Positions 17,120-25,546 of a stretch of DNA of 64,000 nucleotides are shown here, piece after piece. A model generated the notes under the pieces. It did no database searches. It was not told the DNA's origin and saw only the letters and a list, made by a program, of their open reading frames with translations. The DNA is from Pseudidiomarina indica (GTDB lineage: Bacteria; Pseudomonadota; Gammaproteobacteria; Enterobacterales; Alteromonadaceae). The DNA lies in NCBI RefSeq assembly GCF_900104245.1, contig NZ_FMXN01000001.1:248001-312000 (forward strand). The letters are read 5' to 3'. Position 1 is the first letter of the stretch. The number at the start of each line of letters is the position of its first letter. The position numbers and the translations under genes were made by a program.

Positions 17120-17923
17120 TTAAGCTGCGCTGGTTTTATTCTTTGGTGGAAACTTGGGTTCAAACAGCCCCAACGTCATGGCTTCATGCACCAAAGCCAT
17201 AATATCCATTTCAGCAATTTCAAAGAGTTCTTCGGTGCTACCCAAGGTGTAATAGATGGGTTGCATAATATCGATCCGATATGGGGTCCGCAATGCGTCA
17301 AGCGGCTTTAACGGCTTACGCTCTGGCTTATCACTGAACATGGCGTACTCCGTTTCACCCGGTGAGGACAAAATCCCGCCGCCATAAATACGCAATCCTT
17401 CGGCGGTTTGAAGTAACCCAAATTCCACGGTAAACCAATACAAACGCGCTAAATAAACACGCTCTTTAGGCGTCGCATTTAATCCCAACTTACCGTACTG
17501 ATGGGTAAAGTGAGCAAATGCCGGATTCGTCAATAACGGACAATGGCCAAATATTTCATGGAAAATATCCGGCTCTTGTAAGTAGTCAAATTCCTCACGG
17601 GTACGGATAAAGGTTGCGACCGGGAACTGTTTATTAGCTAGCAGTCGGAAAAACTCATCAAATGGAATTAACGCAGGAACCTGAGCCACTTGCCAGCCCG
17701 TTGTTGCTTCCAATACGCGATTAATTTCATGCAATTGCGGAATGCGATCGCGAGGCAGGTCAAGCAGCTCGAGGCCATGTAAATACTCATCACAAGCTTT
17801 ACCAGGAACAATGCTCAACTGACGAGTGATCAGATCACGCCAGATAGCATTTTCTTCATCGCTCCAGGCAATAATGCCGTTCGCGTCGGGTTGATGTGAC
17901 ACGTATTGACTTGACTTACTCAT
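17120..17923 (-). CDS. phhA: Phenylalanine 4-monooxygenase
   Basis: Hydroxylates phenylalanine to tyrosine with Fe(II), O2 and tetrahydropterin. The 267-residue product is the bacterial catalytic domain alone, without a regulatory ACT domain. Iron ligands His122 and His127 are in FHEIFGHCP, and Glu167 is in WFTVEFGL. It overlaps the end of the upstream lyase gene by 8 bp and precedes phhB, so the three genes form one transcription unit. It feeds tyrosine towards the hpd pathway. Confidence 0.98.
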   Translation of the reverse strand: MSKSSQYVSHQPDANGIIAWSDEENAIWRDLITRQLSIVPGKACDEYLHGLELLDLPRDRIPQLHEINRVLEATTGWQVAQVPALIPFDEFFRLLANKQFPVATFIRTREEFDYLQEPDIFHEIFGHCPLLTNPAFAHFTHQYGKLGLNATPKERVYLARLYWFTVEFGLLQTAEGLRIYGGGILSSPGETEYAMFSDKPERKPLKPLDALRTPYRIDIMQPIYYTLGSTEELFEIAEMDIMALVHEAMTLGLFEPKFPPKNKTSAA

Positions 17924-19160
17924 GGCTCACCAGCTCCTTATTCGTCTGCTGTGAAAGTGATTGGCAATTCATCAGCGCTTGCTCAAGGTCGGCAAGAATA
18001 TCTTCGACCGCTTCCAGCCCTACCGACATGCGAATTAGGGTATCGCTAATGCCCGCAATGGCACGTGCTTCGGGCGTATACGGCGAGTGAGTCATGGAAG
18101 CCGGATGCTGGATCAAAGTTTCAGCATCCCCCAAACTCACCGCCAAGGTAATTAATTGCAAACTATCCAACACCTGCCGCGCGGTTGCCAAGTCGCCATG
18201 CAATTCAAAGGCGATCACTGCGCCAGCACCATACATTTGTGTGCCCATCAAGGCTTGGGCAGGATGGTCGGCAAACCCTGGGAAGTAGACTTGTTTCACC
18301 GCCGGATGCGCACGCAAGTACTCAGCGACTTTGACGGCATTATGACAATGCCGTTCCATGCGTACATCCAAGGTCTTCAATCCACGTAAAATTAACCAGG
18401 CATCATGAGGGCTCATAGTTGCGCCCATATCTTTTAACGTGGTTAATTTAATCAGCTCAATATCTTCTTCGCTGCCACAGACAATGCCCGCCACCACATC
18501 GCCATGGCCATTCAAATACTTGGTGGCACTGTGTAATACCAAGTCGGCCCCTTGGCGTTTCGGCTGCTGCAATAAGGGGGTCATGAACGTGTTGTCGACC
18601 ACGACGCGCGCACCAACCTCATGGGCAATGGCCGCGATGGCGGCAATATCTAGCACCTTTAAATGTGGGTTCACTGGCGATTCAAGAAATACCAAGCGGG
18701 TATTGGAGCGAATGGCCGCCCGCGTTTTTTCTAAATCAGCCATATCCACAAAATCGACGGCAATGCCAAAGCGAGTAAATAGCTCCGAAAATAACGCAAA
18801 GCTACAACCATAAATGGCATCAGAGACCAAAACGTGGTCACCCTGCTGCACAAACGCCAGCATGGTCGCCGATACGGCCCCCATACCAGTCGCTGCTGCC
18901 GCCGCTGCAGGAAACCCTTCCAACGCGGCAACTCGAGCTTCGAGTTCCGTCACTGTGGGGTTTCCTAATCGGGTGTAGATATAACCGGATTCTTCCCCGG
19001 CGAAACGGGCTGAACCTTGCGCCGTATTCGCAAAGGAAAACGTCGCGGTTTGATAGAGAGGTGCAACCAATGACCCAAACTCATCCCGACGACGACCGCC
19101 GTGAATGGTAAGAGTTGCTGGCTGCCACTGCTGCGATTTATCTTTATCGTTATTGCGCAT
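17916..19160 (-). CDS. Methionine gamma-lyase-like PLP enzyme
   Basis: PLP-dependent enzyme of the Cys/Met metabolism family, probably breaking methionine into methanethiol, ammonia and 2-oxobutyrate. The PLP lysine is Lys214 in SATKYLNGHG. The motif YGCSFALF contains Cys119 at the position where true methionine gamma-lyases have their active-site cysteine; cystathionine lyases have glycine there. The frame opens to 19241, but ATG 19160 has a perfect AAGGAG 11 nt upstream and gives a 414-residue protein of normal length. It is coupled to phhA by an 8-bp overlap, an amino acid catabolism operon. Confidence 0.85.
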   Translation of the reverse strand: MRNNDKDKSQQWQPATLTIHGGRRRDEFGSLVAPLYQTATFSFANTAQGSARFAGEESGYIYTRLGNPTVTELEARVAALEGFPAAAAAATGMGAVSATMLAFVQQGDHVLVSDAIYGCSFALFSELFTRFGIAVDFVDMADLEKTRAAIRSNTRLVFLESPVNPHLKVLDIAAIAAIAHEVGARVVVDNTFMTPLLQQPKRQGADLVLHSATKYLNGHGDVVAGIVCGSEEDIELIKLTTLKDMGATMSPHDAWLILRGLKTLDVRMERHCHNAVKVAEYLRAHPAVKQVYFPGFADHPAQALMGTQMYGAGAVIAFELHGDLATARQVLDSLQLITLAVSLGDAETLIQHPASMTHSPYTPEARAIAGISDTLIRMSVGLEAVEDILADLEQALMNCQSLSQQTNKELVSHE

Positions 19161-19249
19161 GGGCAGAAAATCTCCTTGTTGTCTGCCTTCAGCTTGCATA
19201 GTGAATGAAGAATAGGCAACTGCACAGAAACAGAACAACACCTATTCGC

Positions 19250-19267
19250 TGTAACGTAAATTTTCCA
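19250..19267. promoter_or_regulatory. Degenerate TyrR box upstream of the lyase-phhA-phhB operon
   Basis: TGTAAC-GTAAAT-TTTCCA, one mismatch in each half against TGTAAA-N6-TTTACA, centred about 99 bp before the lyase start. Weak by itself; it is supported by the presence of better boxes before hpd and tyrR. Confidence 0.4.
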
Positions 19268-19279
19268 CTTCAACAAAAA

Positions 19280-19313
19280 AACCCCGCTGCTAGCCATGCT
19301 AAACAACGGGGTT
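19280..19313 (-). terminator. Terminator of the psp operon
   Basis: On the minus strand AACCCCG ... CGGGGTTTTTTT with a 20-nt apical part that can pair partly (TTTAGC with GCTAGC-like bases). It follows the pspC stop (19348) and is upstream of the lyase operon promoter region. Confidence 0.8.
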
Positions 19314-19347
19314 GTTCACGAGTGAGTTGATGCGCTGTGATAAAAAA

Positions 19348-19743
19348 TTATAACTGATTCAATTCTCGATCAATTTTGTACGAATTCGACGTCACATAAT
19401 GTTCCATGCGTTGCAGTGATTTCTCCATTGCTTGAAACTCCTGCTGAATCTCTTGCAATGCTCGCGTCGGTGCTTCACCCGCTTCCCACACTTTCGTTTT
19501 AACGCCAATCTGTGACGTATTTAGTGCTGCGGGCTCGGGCTTTTTTTCGTCGAGAATAAACCACAATGCAATATAGATGACAGTGACAAAACTCGAGCTA
19601 AAAATCAGTGCCGTGACTGCAATAATGCGCACTAACCACACTTCAATATGATAATGCTCGGCAATGCCAGCACAGACTCCAGCAATTTTCCCTTTCGCTT
19701 TATCGCGCATCAATGTGCGACGTGTTCCACTGGACTGACTCAT
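19348..19743 (-). CDS. pspC: Phage shock protein C
   Basis: Inner-membrane PspC-domain protein that, with PspB, senses envelope stress and releases PspA from PspF. The 131-residue product has an RGMC-type N-terminal segment (RTLMRDKAKGKIAGVCAGIAEHY when read in two parts) and a hydrophobic region about 38-65 with the signature ALWFILDEKK. The C-terminal half is predicted helical. ATG at 19743 overlaps the pspB stop as ATGA and has GGAG 9 nt upstream, so this start is preferred to the one at 19758. Confidence 0.95.
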   Translation of the reverse strand: MSQSSGTRRTLMRDKAKGKIAGVCAGIAEHYHIEVWLVRIIAVTALIFSSSFVTVIYIALWFILDEKKPEPAALNTSQIGVKTKVWEAGEAPTRALQEIQQEFQAMEKSLQRMEHYVTSNSYKIDRELNQL

Positions 19744-19976
19744 ACTCGGTCCCTCCACTTCGGTGACTCTGCATCAAGAATCGATTCTAAGGTTGCAATG
19801 CGGTCACGCATCCGTTCTGCCTGCTGCGCTAACTCTTGCAGTTGTACTAATTCTTCTTCACTGAGCCCTTGACTGATTTTACGCTGACTGCGGTAATGCA
19901 TAATGACCCAAAGGGGTGCCACAAAGATCATAAATAAAATAATGGGGGCACCAATGATCGCTGCGATACTTTCCAT
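19740..19976 (-). CDS. pspB: Phage shock protein B
   Basis: Small membrane protein, 78 residues from the ATG at 19976: one N-terminal membrane segment (IIGAPIILFMIFVAPLWVIM) followed by a coiled coil ending ERMRDRIATLESILDAE and PKWRDRV, very like E. coli PspB. It partners PspC in sensing. The frame stays open to an ATG at 19994 (MTRDIN); I prefer 19976 because it places the membrane segment as in the family, but no strong ribosome site decides. Overlaps pspC by 4 bp. Confidence 0.94.
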   Translation of the reverse strand: MESIAAIIGAPIILFMIFVAPLWVIMHYRSQRKISQGLSEEELVQLQELAQQAERMRDRIATLESILDAESPKWRDRV

Positions 19977-20048
19977 ATTAATGTCTCTTGTCATTCAACT
20001 TAATCGGCGGGGGATTGATTCCCCCATCCGTTCGTACTGGCTTCGAAG

Positions 20049-20726
20049 TTAAGCATTATCCTCTGCTTTTCCCTTCTGAATCCGCGCTTTCAAAGCGGCT
20101 AATTCATCATCGATCTTTTCATCAGTTTCGAGTTGAGCAAATTCATCACGAAGGGTTTTCTTGCCGAGATCATAGGCTTCAACTTGTGACTCAAGATCAT
20201 CAATTTTTGATTCAAATCGTTCGAAGCGCAACATTGCATCATCAATTTTTCCACTATCAATGCGTTTTTTCACTTCCAACCGACTGCTGGCAGCTCGTTG
20301 ACGCATGATGATGGCTTTTTGACGCGCTTTCGCATCCGCCAATTTTTCTTGTAACTGCCCCACTTCTTCACTTAAACGATTTAAGTGTTCATCCAAGCGA
20401 CCTAGTTCTGCCTGCAAAGATTCTGCATCCGTCATCGCTTTTTGCTTTTCAATCAGAGCCAAGCGCGCTAAATCTTCGCGATCTTTACTGAGCGCGAGTG
20501 TTGCTTTCGCTTCCCACTCAGCTGCTTCTTTCTCAAAGCGTCCCAGTTGGCGTTCCGTGTCTTTCTTCTCTGCAATTAAGCGAGCCGACGTTGAACGGAC
20601 TTCAACCAGGGTGTCTTCCATCTCTTGGATAATCAGACGAACCATTTTTTCTGGATCTTCCGCTTTATCCAATAAGGCATTGATGTTTGAATTTACGATA
20701 TCTGTAAAACGTGTAAAGATACCCAT
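20049..20726 (-). CDS. pspA: Phage shock protein A
   Basis: Peripheral inner-membrane protein of the ESCRT-III/IM30 family, 225 residues. It starts MGIFTRFTDIVNSNINALLDKAEDPEKM, the conserved amphipathic helix, and is otherwise almost all coiled coil. It represses PspF when the membrane is intact and stabilises the membrane under stress. First gene of pspABC, 72 bp before pspB. Expressed from a sigma54 promoter at 20783-20799 under PspF. Confidence 0.97.
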   Translation of the reverse strand: MGIFTRFTDIVNSNINALLDKAEDPEKMVRLIIQEMEDTLVEVRSTSARLIAEKKDTERQLGRFEKEAAEWEAKATLALSKDREDLARLALIEKQKAMTDAESLQAELGRLDEHLNRLSEEVGQLQEKLADAKARQKAIIMRQRAASSRLEVKKRIDSGKIDDAMLRFERFESKIDDLESQVEAYDLGKKTLRDEFAQLETDEKIDDELAALKARIQKGKAEDNA

Positions 20727-20782
20727 TGTGTGTTCCTCATTTAAACTCTATGAAACATAAATTAACTTTCGCTTGGTTTTAA

Positions 20783-20799
20783 TGCAGATACCATGCCAA
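20783..20799 (-). promoter_or_regulatory. Sigma54 promoter of pspABC
   Basis: On the minus strand TTGGCATGGTATCTGCA, against consensus YTGGCACGRNNNTTGCW: two differences, with the essential GG and GC exactly 10 nt apart. Transcription would start about 45 nt upstream of pspA. Together with the PspF sites about 100 bp upstream this is a complete enhancer-type promoter. Confidence 0.85.
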
Positions 20800-20885
20800 C
20801 TTTTTCATCACGACGAAATCCCTTTAATTTCAATCGTTTTAGCGTATTATCAAAAAATCATTTGACGCAGTCCACTTATGAAATA

Positions 20886-20911
20886 CACTAATATTTAGTG
20901 AAATTCACTAA
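20886..20911. promoter_or_regulatory. PspF upstream activating sequence
   Basis: Perfect palindrome TTAGTGAAATTCACTAA (20895-20911) with 8-bp arms, preceded by another half site so that CACTAA (20886-20891) and TTAGTG (20895-20900) form a second palindrome. The sequence closely resembles the E. coli PspF site TAGTGTAATTCGCTAA, recalled from the literature. It is about 100 bp from the pspA sigma54 promoter and 29 bp before the pspF start, so PspF bound here could activate pspA and repress its own gene. Confidence 0.8.
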
Positions 20912-20939
20912 TAACAACAATGAATGTGTGGTACTTCCT

Positions 20940-22022
20940 ATGAGTCGCTTTGGCGCCGCTGAAAATTTAATTGGGGAAGCAAATAGCTTTCTGTCTGTTT
21001 TAGAGCAAGTTTCCCAAATCGCCCCGTTGCACAAACCCGTCCTTATTATCGGTGAACGTGGCACCGGTAAAGAGTTGATTGCGGCGCGGATACACTACTT
21101 ATCCAAGCGCTGGGAACAAAACTATGTCAAGCTTAACTGTGCAGCACTCAGCGAAAGCTTATTAGAGAGCGAATTGTTTGGCCATGAAGCCGGGGCGTTT
21201 ACCGGAGCACAAAAACGTCATGAAGGTCGCTTTGAACGCGCGGATGGGGGAACTCTCTTTCTCGATGAGCTTGCCAACACCTCAGCGTTGGTGCAAGAAA
21301 AAATACTGCGTGTGATTGAATACGGTGAGTTTGAGCGGGTGGGCGGCGCTAAAACCATTCGCGTCGATACCCGTCTTATTGCCGCCACCAATGAAGACTT
21401 GCCCAGCCTTGCTGAAGCTGGAAAGTTTCGGGCGGACCTATTGGATCGGCTGGCCTTTGACGTGATTACCCTGCCCCCATTACGAGAACGGCGGGAAGAT
21501 ATTCTGATTTTAGCCGAACACTTTGCCATTCAAATGGCGCGTGAGCTGGACTATGAACTATTTAGCGGCTTCACCGAACAGGCCAAGCAAACCTTATTGG
21601 ACTACCATTGGCCAGGCAATGTGCGGGAATTGAAAAACGTGATTGAACGTTCCGTGTATCGCTTAGGCAGCGGTCATTTGGCCTTGCATGACATTATTCT
21701 TGACCCCTTTGCGAGCCCTTATCGCCCGCAACCAGCGGCACATCGTCAACAATCGAGTAAGCCACAGGCAACCCCGATAACTCTGGAAGCAACACCAGCA
21801 TCGCCGACTGCCGCCAAGCCCGCGCAATCATTTCAACTCGATTTCGACCAACAGCCAGTGGATTTTAAAACCCTCACGGCCGATTTCGAAATTGATGTGT
21901 TACAACGCGCCTTGCAACATGCGCAATTTAACCAAAAGAAAACGGCAGATATCTTGGGGTTAACCTATCATCAGCTACGCGGTTATTTGAAAAAATATCA
22001 ACTACTAGAAGGCCAAGGATAG
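20940..22022 (+). CDS. pspF: Psp operon transcriptional activator PspF
   Basis: Sigma54 enhancer-binding protein lacking a receiver domain, 360 residues from the ATG at 20940 (MSRFGAAENLIGEANSF). It has Walker A GERGTGKE, the sigma54-contact loop GAFTGA, Walker B LFLDELA and a C-terminal Fis-type helix-turn-helix (KKTADILGLTYHQLRGYLKK). A Pro/Ala/Gln-rich linker of about 50 residues between AAA+ and HTH makes it longer than the 325-residue E. coli protein. The frame extends up to a GTG at 20898, but that lies inside the PspF operator and is rejected. The sap operon follows after 3 bp, as in the E. coli gene order. Confidence 0.95.
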   Translation: MSRFGAAENLIGEANSFLSVLEQVSQIAPLHKPVLIIGERGTGKELIAARIHYLSKRWEQNYVKLNCAALSESLLESELFGHEAGAFTGAQKRHEGRFERADGGTLFLDELANTSALVQEKILRVIEYGEFERVGGAKTIRVDTRLIAATNEDLPSLAEAGKFRADLLDRLAFDVITLPPLRERREDILILAEHFAIQMARELDYELFSGFTEQAKQTLLDYHWPGNVRELKNVIERSVYRLGSGHLALHDIILDPFASPYRPQPAAHRQQSSKPQATPITLEATPASPTAAKPAQSFQLDFDQQPVDFKTLTADFEIDVLQRALQHAQFNQKKTADILGLTYHQLRGYLKKYQLLEGQG

Positions 22023-22025
22023 CTC

Positions 22026-23645
22026 ATGACACGCTGGCTGCTTGCCGCAGTATGCTTATCCTTGGCTGGCTGCGGTCCACTCAAAACCCATGAGCAGATC
22101 ATTCATGATGGACTGGTGTATTGCTCAGAGGGAAACCCAGAGAGTTTTAACCCACAGTTAGATACCTCAGGAACAACGGTTGATGCCACCTCGGCGCAAC
22201 TTTATAACCGTCTCATTGATTACGATGCCGAACAACAGATCTTTGTGCCAGGCCTTGCTCACCGGTGGGAAACGCTCGATCAGGGACAACGCTATCGCTT
22301 CCATTTACGGCAGCAGGTGAACTTCCACCACACGCCTTGGTTCAGTCCAACGCGCCCTTTTCAAGCTGAAGATGTTCTATTTAGTTTTCAGCGGTGGTTG
22401 GATCCGCAGCATCCCTATCACACCATCAATGGCGGCCAATACCCCTTTTTCCGTGCCAGTGGCTTAATGCAGTTAATTGCCCGGATCGAAATAATTGATC
22501 CCTGGACCGTTGATTTTGTTCTCACGCGAATTGATAGCTCTTTTCTTGCTAATTTAGCCACTGATTTTGCGGTGATTCTATCCGCAGAATATGCGCAGCA
22601 ACTCACTGAGCAAGGCACTCCTGAATTACTCGATCGCCAACCGGTGGGAACGGGACCGTTCCAATTTATTGAATTTCGGAAAGATTCATTTATTCGTTAT
22701 GCAGCGAATCCTAGTTATTGGCAAGGAAAACCAGCTGTGAACCATTTAGTCTATGCCATTACTCCTAATGCCAATAAACGTATGCTGAAATTGCTTACGG
22801 GAGAATGTGATGTCATTGCTTACCCTCTGGTACAAGAGCTAGAGCAGCTCGATGATAATACGACGATTAAGGTGACGCGTTCAGCCAGTCCTAACCGCGC
22901 ATTTTGGGCATTTAATACCGCCCGCCCACCTTTTGATCAGACGTTGGTACGGCAAGCGCTCGCGCATGCGATTAATCGACCTGCAATGATTCAGACCATC
23001 TACCATGGGCAAGCACAACTGGCGGCTGGCATCTTGCCGAGTACTTCTTGGGCCTACCAAGCGAATGCGACGGGTTATCCTTATGATCCTCAACGCGCGA
23101 AAGAATTGCTCAAGCAAGCGGGGTTTCCAAATGGATTCACCATGTCAATTTGGGCCCCCGCCATTCAACGGGTCTATAACCCAAACGCCTTGCGCATGGC
23201 GGAATTAATGCAAGCAGACTTAGCCCAAGTTGGTATTGAAGCTCAAATTATCAGCTATGAATGGAATACCTTTCGGCAACGTATGGCGCGCGGTGAACAC
23301 GACACCGCACTCATCGGTTGGGTTGCAGACAATGCCGACCCTGACAACTTTTTACGCCCCCTCCTTAGTTGTGAAGCAGTCCGTTCGGGCGCCAATCGGA
23401 CGAATTGGTGTGACCCGGACTTTGACCAGCAACTCTTAGCGGCAATTCAGTTGACCGACAAGGAACAGCGCCAGCAGTTATACCAACGCATTGAAACCCA
23501 TGTAATGCACCAAGTTCCGTTGCTCCCCATTGCCAGTTCGCTGCGCTTTGAAGCTCACCGACAAAATATTACTGGGGTTGAACTTCCTCCTTACGGCGGT
23601 ATTCGCTTTGGCAACGCGCGGAGGTTAACCCATGTTCCGCTTTAG
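22026..23645 (+). CDS. sapA: Sap ABC transporter, periplasmic peptide-binding lipoprotein
   Basis: Solute-binding protein of the peptide/nickel family 5, 539 residues. The sequence tracks SapA: NGGQYPFFRASG, LDRQPVGTGPFQFIEFR, LTGECDVIAYP, LLSCEAVRSGANRTNWCDP and LPIASSLRFEA. The N-terminus MTRWLLAAVCLSLAGCGP has a lipobox with Cys16, whereas E. coli SapA has a soluble-type signal, so this one is probably membrane-anchored. Sap imports peptides (defence against antimicrobial peptides, and putrescine export has been reported for SapBCDF). Ribosome site AAGGA is 8 nt upstream, inside the pspF end. Confidence 0.92.
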   Translation: MTRWLLAAVCLSLAGCGPLKTHEQIIHDGLVYCSEGNPESFNPQLDTSGTTVDATSAQLYNRLIDYDAEQQIFVPGLAHRWETLDQGQRYRFHLRQQVNFHHTPWFSPTRPFQAEDVLFSFQRWLDPQHPYHTINGGQYPFFRASGLMQLIARIEIIDPWTVDFVLTRIDSSFLANLATDFAVILSAEYAQQLTEQGTPELLDRQPVGTGPFQFIEFRKDSFIRYAANPSYWQGKPAVNHLVYAITPNANKRMLKLLTGECDVIAYPLVQELEQLDDNTTIKVTRSASPNRAFWAFNTARPPFDQTLVRQALAHAINRPAMIQTIYHGQAQLAAGILPSTSWAYQANATGYPYDPQRAKELLKQAGFPNGFTMSIWAPAIQRVYNPNALRMAELMQADLAQVGIEAQIISYEWNTFRQRMARGEHDTALIGWVADNADPDNFLRPLLSCEAVRSGANRTNWCDPDFDQQLLAAIQLTDKEQRQQLYQRIETHVMHQVPLLPIASSLRFEAHRQNITGVELPPYGGIRFGNARRLTHVPL

Positions 23646-24657
23646 TCTACGGCGCATTCTATTATTCAGCATCACCCTCTGGCTGCTTTCCATTTTTACC
23701 TTCTCGTTAAATTACTGGTATCCAGGGAATACCCTCACCAACATGAGTGGTGTGACTCCCGCAATGGATACCTATCACGATGAAGCCAACGCGCGCGCGA
23801 TGGATAGCACAATTTTTCGTCAGTATGGCCAATATATTGCCCATCTAACACGCGGTGATTGGGGGCTTTCATTAACCAGCCAAGAACCTGTTTTCCCCCG
23901 TCTGATGCAGCAGTTAGGTGCTACCGTAGAACTCATGATTCTAGGAGCCTTGTTGGCCGTGTTAGTTGGTGTCCCGCTCGGTGTCTATGCTGCCTTACAA
24001 CAACGCCAATGGCAGGATCGACTCATTCTCAGCTTGAGTCTCAGCACCTATTCCATTCCAGTATTTTGGTTCGCACAGTTGGCCATTCTGCTCTTTGCAA
24101 TTCAGTTAGACTGGAGTCCTGTCACGGGTCAAATTCACCCGTTATACGCCATTGACACCCAAACTGGCTCAATTCTTGTTGATATTTGGCTGAGCGATAT
24201 ACCGTACCGAGCTTCCGCGTGGGTCAATGCACTCAAGCATCTTTGGCTGCCAACCTTAGTCGTCGCGTTGATCCCATTAACCATGTTAGTTCGCATGATC
24301 CGCAGTGCGGTGCTCGATACCTTGCAGCTCAACCACATTAAAGCAGCCCGAGTTCGCGGGCTCAGCGATCGCACCATTTTAGTAAAACATGTCTTACCCA
24401 CCTCCATTCAACCGGTGCTGCGCGAAGCCGGGTTACAATTTAGTGTGTTAGTGACAAACATCATGATTGTTGAAGTAATTTTTAATTGGCCGGGTATTGG
24501 CAGTGCGTTAGTCAAAAGTATTTTTGAACGTGATTACCCTGTGTTGCAGGGCGGAGTAATTTGTTTAGCGATGCTTATCCTAGCGGTTAACTTTGCCGTT
24601 GATTTAATTCATGCATGGCGTTTTCCACAAGTGCGAGATGTCATTGATGAAGACTAA
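23632..24657 (+). CDS. sapB: Sap ABC transporter permease SapB
   Basis: Inner-membrane permease, 341 residues, with one N-terminal membrane helix, a periplasmic stretch, and five further helices in the binding-protein-dependent transport domain. The cytoplasmic coupling motif is seen around IKAARVRGLSDRTILVKHVLP. It overlaps the sapA end by 14 bp and has GGAGG 8 nt before the ATG. It pairs with SapC to form the channel. Confidence 0.93.
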   Translation: MFRFSLRRILLFSITLWLLSIFTFSLNYWYPGNTLTNMSGVTPAMDTYHDEANARAMDSTIFRQYGQYIAHLTRGDWGLSLTSQEPVFPRLMQQLGATVELMILGALLAVLVGVPLGVYAALQQRQWQDRLILSLSLSTYSIPVFWFAQLAILLFAIQLDWSPVTGQIHPLYAIDTQTGSILVDIWLSDIPYRASAWVNALKHLWLPTLVVALIPLTMLVRMIRSAVLDTLQLNHIKAARVRGLSDRTILVKHVLPTSIQPVLREAGLQFSVLVTNIMIVEVIFNWPGIGSALVKSIFERDYPVLQGGVICLAMLILAVNFAVDLIHAWRFPQVRDVIDED

Positions 24658-25546
24658 ACATGGAATTTATTATCAGTTTAAAGCCCCCTCGCCATTACTG
24701 ATGATTTGGCGAGAGTTTCATGCCAACCCGATCTCGGTTGCCGCCTACTACCTGTTAGCAGTGATTGTTCTTGCCATGCTATTGGCGCCCATCCTAGCCC
24801 CCTACTCGCCTGAATGGCAGTTTACCGATGTGATCTATCTTCCGCCGGCCTGGCATCCTGAAGGTGAAATGCGCTTTGTTTTTGGTACCGATGATCTCGG
24901 CCGCGATATTCTGTCGCGAGTCCTGTACGGGGCGTGGTACAGCCTTGGCTACCCATTGATTGCGACATTTATTGCTGCCTTTATCGGCACCACAATTGGC
25001 GCATGGGCGGGCATGAGTCGTGGCGTTCAATCATCAACGCTCACCCATTTTTTGGATGTGGTCTTAACCATACCGTCGTTATTATTAGCATTGGTGATTG
25101 TGGCGATTTTTGGTCCATCGCTCCATACAGTCATGATCGCCATTACGCTCGTGTTAATTCCACAATTCATTCATAGTGTCCAGAATGCGGTCTACACCCA
25201 ACGAGCCAAAGAATATGTCATTGCTGCTCGGCTCAATGGTTGCTCGCGCAGTTACATACTTAGACGTGTCATCTTTCCGAATATCACCTCGGTGATTGTG
25301 GTGCAGCTGACCTTTGCTTTGTCGACCGCCATTCTTGATATTGCCGCACTCGGTTTTCTTGGCTTGGGTGTGCAATCACCGGCTCCCGAGTGGGGCACCA
25401 TGCTAGCGCGCAGTCTCGACCATATGTACCTAAACCCATGGTCCATGCTCCTGCCCGGACTGATGTTATTTGTGACCGTTCTCTCGATTAATATACTCGG
25501 AGATAATTTGCACCGCGCCATTCAACAACAGGAACGTTTGTCGTGA
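24647..25546 (+). CDS. sapC: Sap ABC transporter permease SapC
   Basis: Second permease, 299 residues from the ATG at 24647 (MKTKHGIYYQFK). Hallmarks are FGTDDLGRDILSRVLYGA and the coupling loop YVIAARLNGCSRSYILRRVIFPN. Six membrane segments are expected. The reading frame continues upstream to 24611 with another ATG at 24638; the start is uncertain because the overlap with sapB (11 bp here) hides any clear ribosome site. Forms the heterodimeric pore with SapB. Confidence 0.92.
   Translation: MKTKHGIYYQFKAPSPLLMIWREFHANPISVAAYYLLAVIVLAMLLAPILAPYSPEWQFTDVIYLPPAWHPEGEMRFVFGTDDLGRDILSRVLYGAWYSLGYPLIATFIAAFIGTTIGAWAGMSRGVQSSTLTHFLDVVLTIPSLLLALVIVAIFGPSLHTVMIAITLVLIPQFIHSVQNAVYTQRAKEYVIAARLNGCSRSYILRRVIFPNITSVIVVQLTFALSTAILDIAALGFLGLGVQSPAPEWGTMLARSLDHMYLNPWSMLLPGLMLFVTVLSINILGDNLHRAIQQQERLS

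Noticed and set aside
20898-20939. N-terminal extension of PspF from GTG 20898
   Set aside because: The GTG lies inside the PspF-binding palindrome and the extra residues (KFTNNNNECVVLP) have no counterpart in E. coli PspF.
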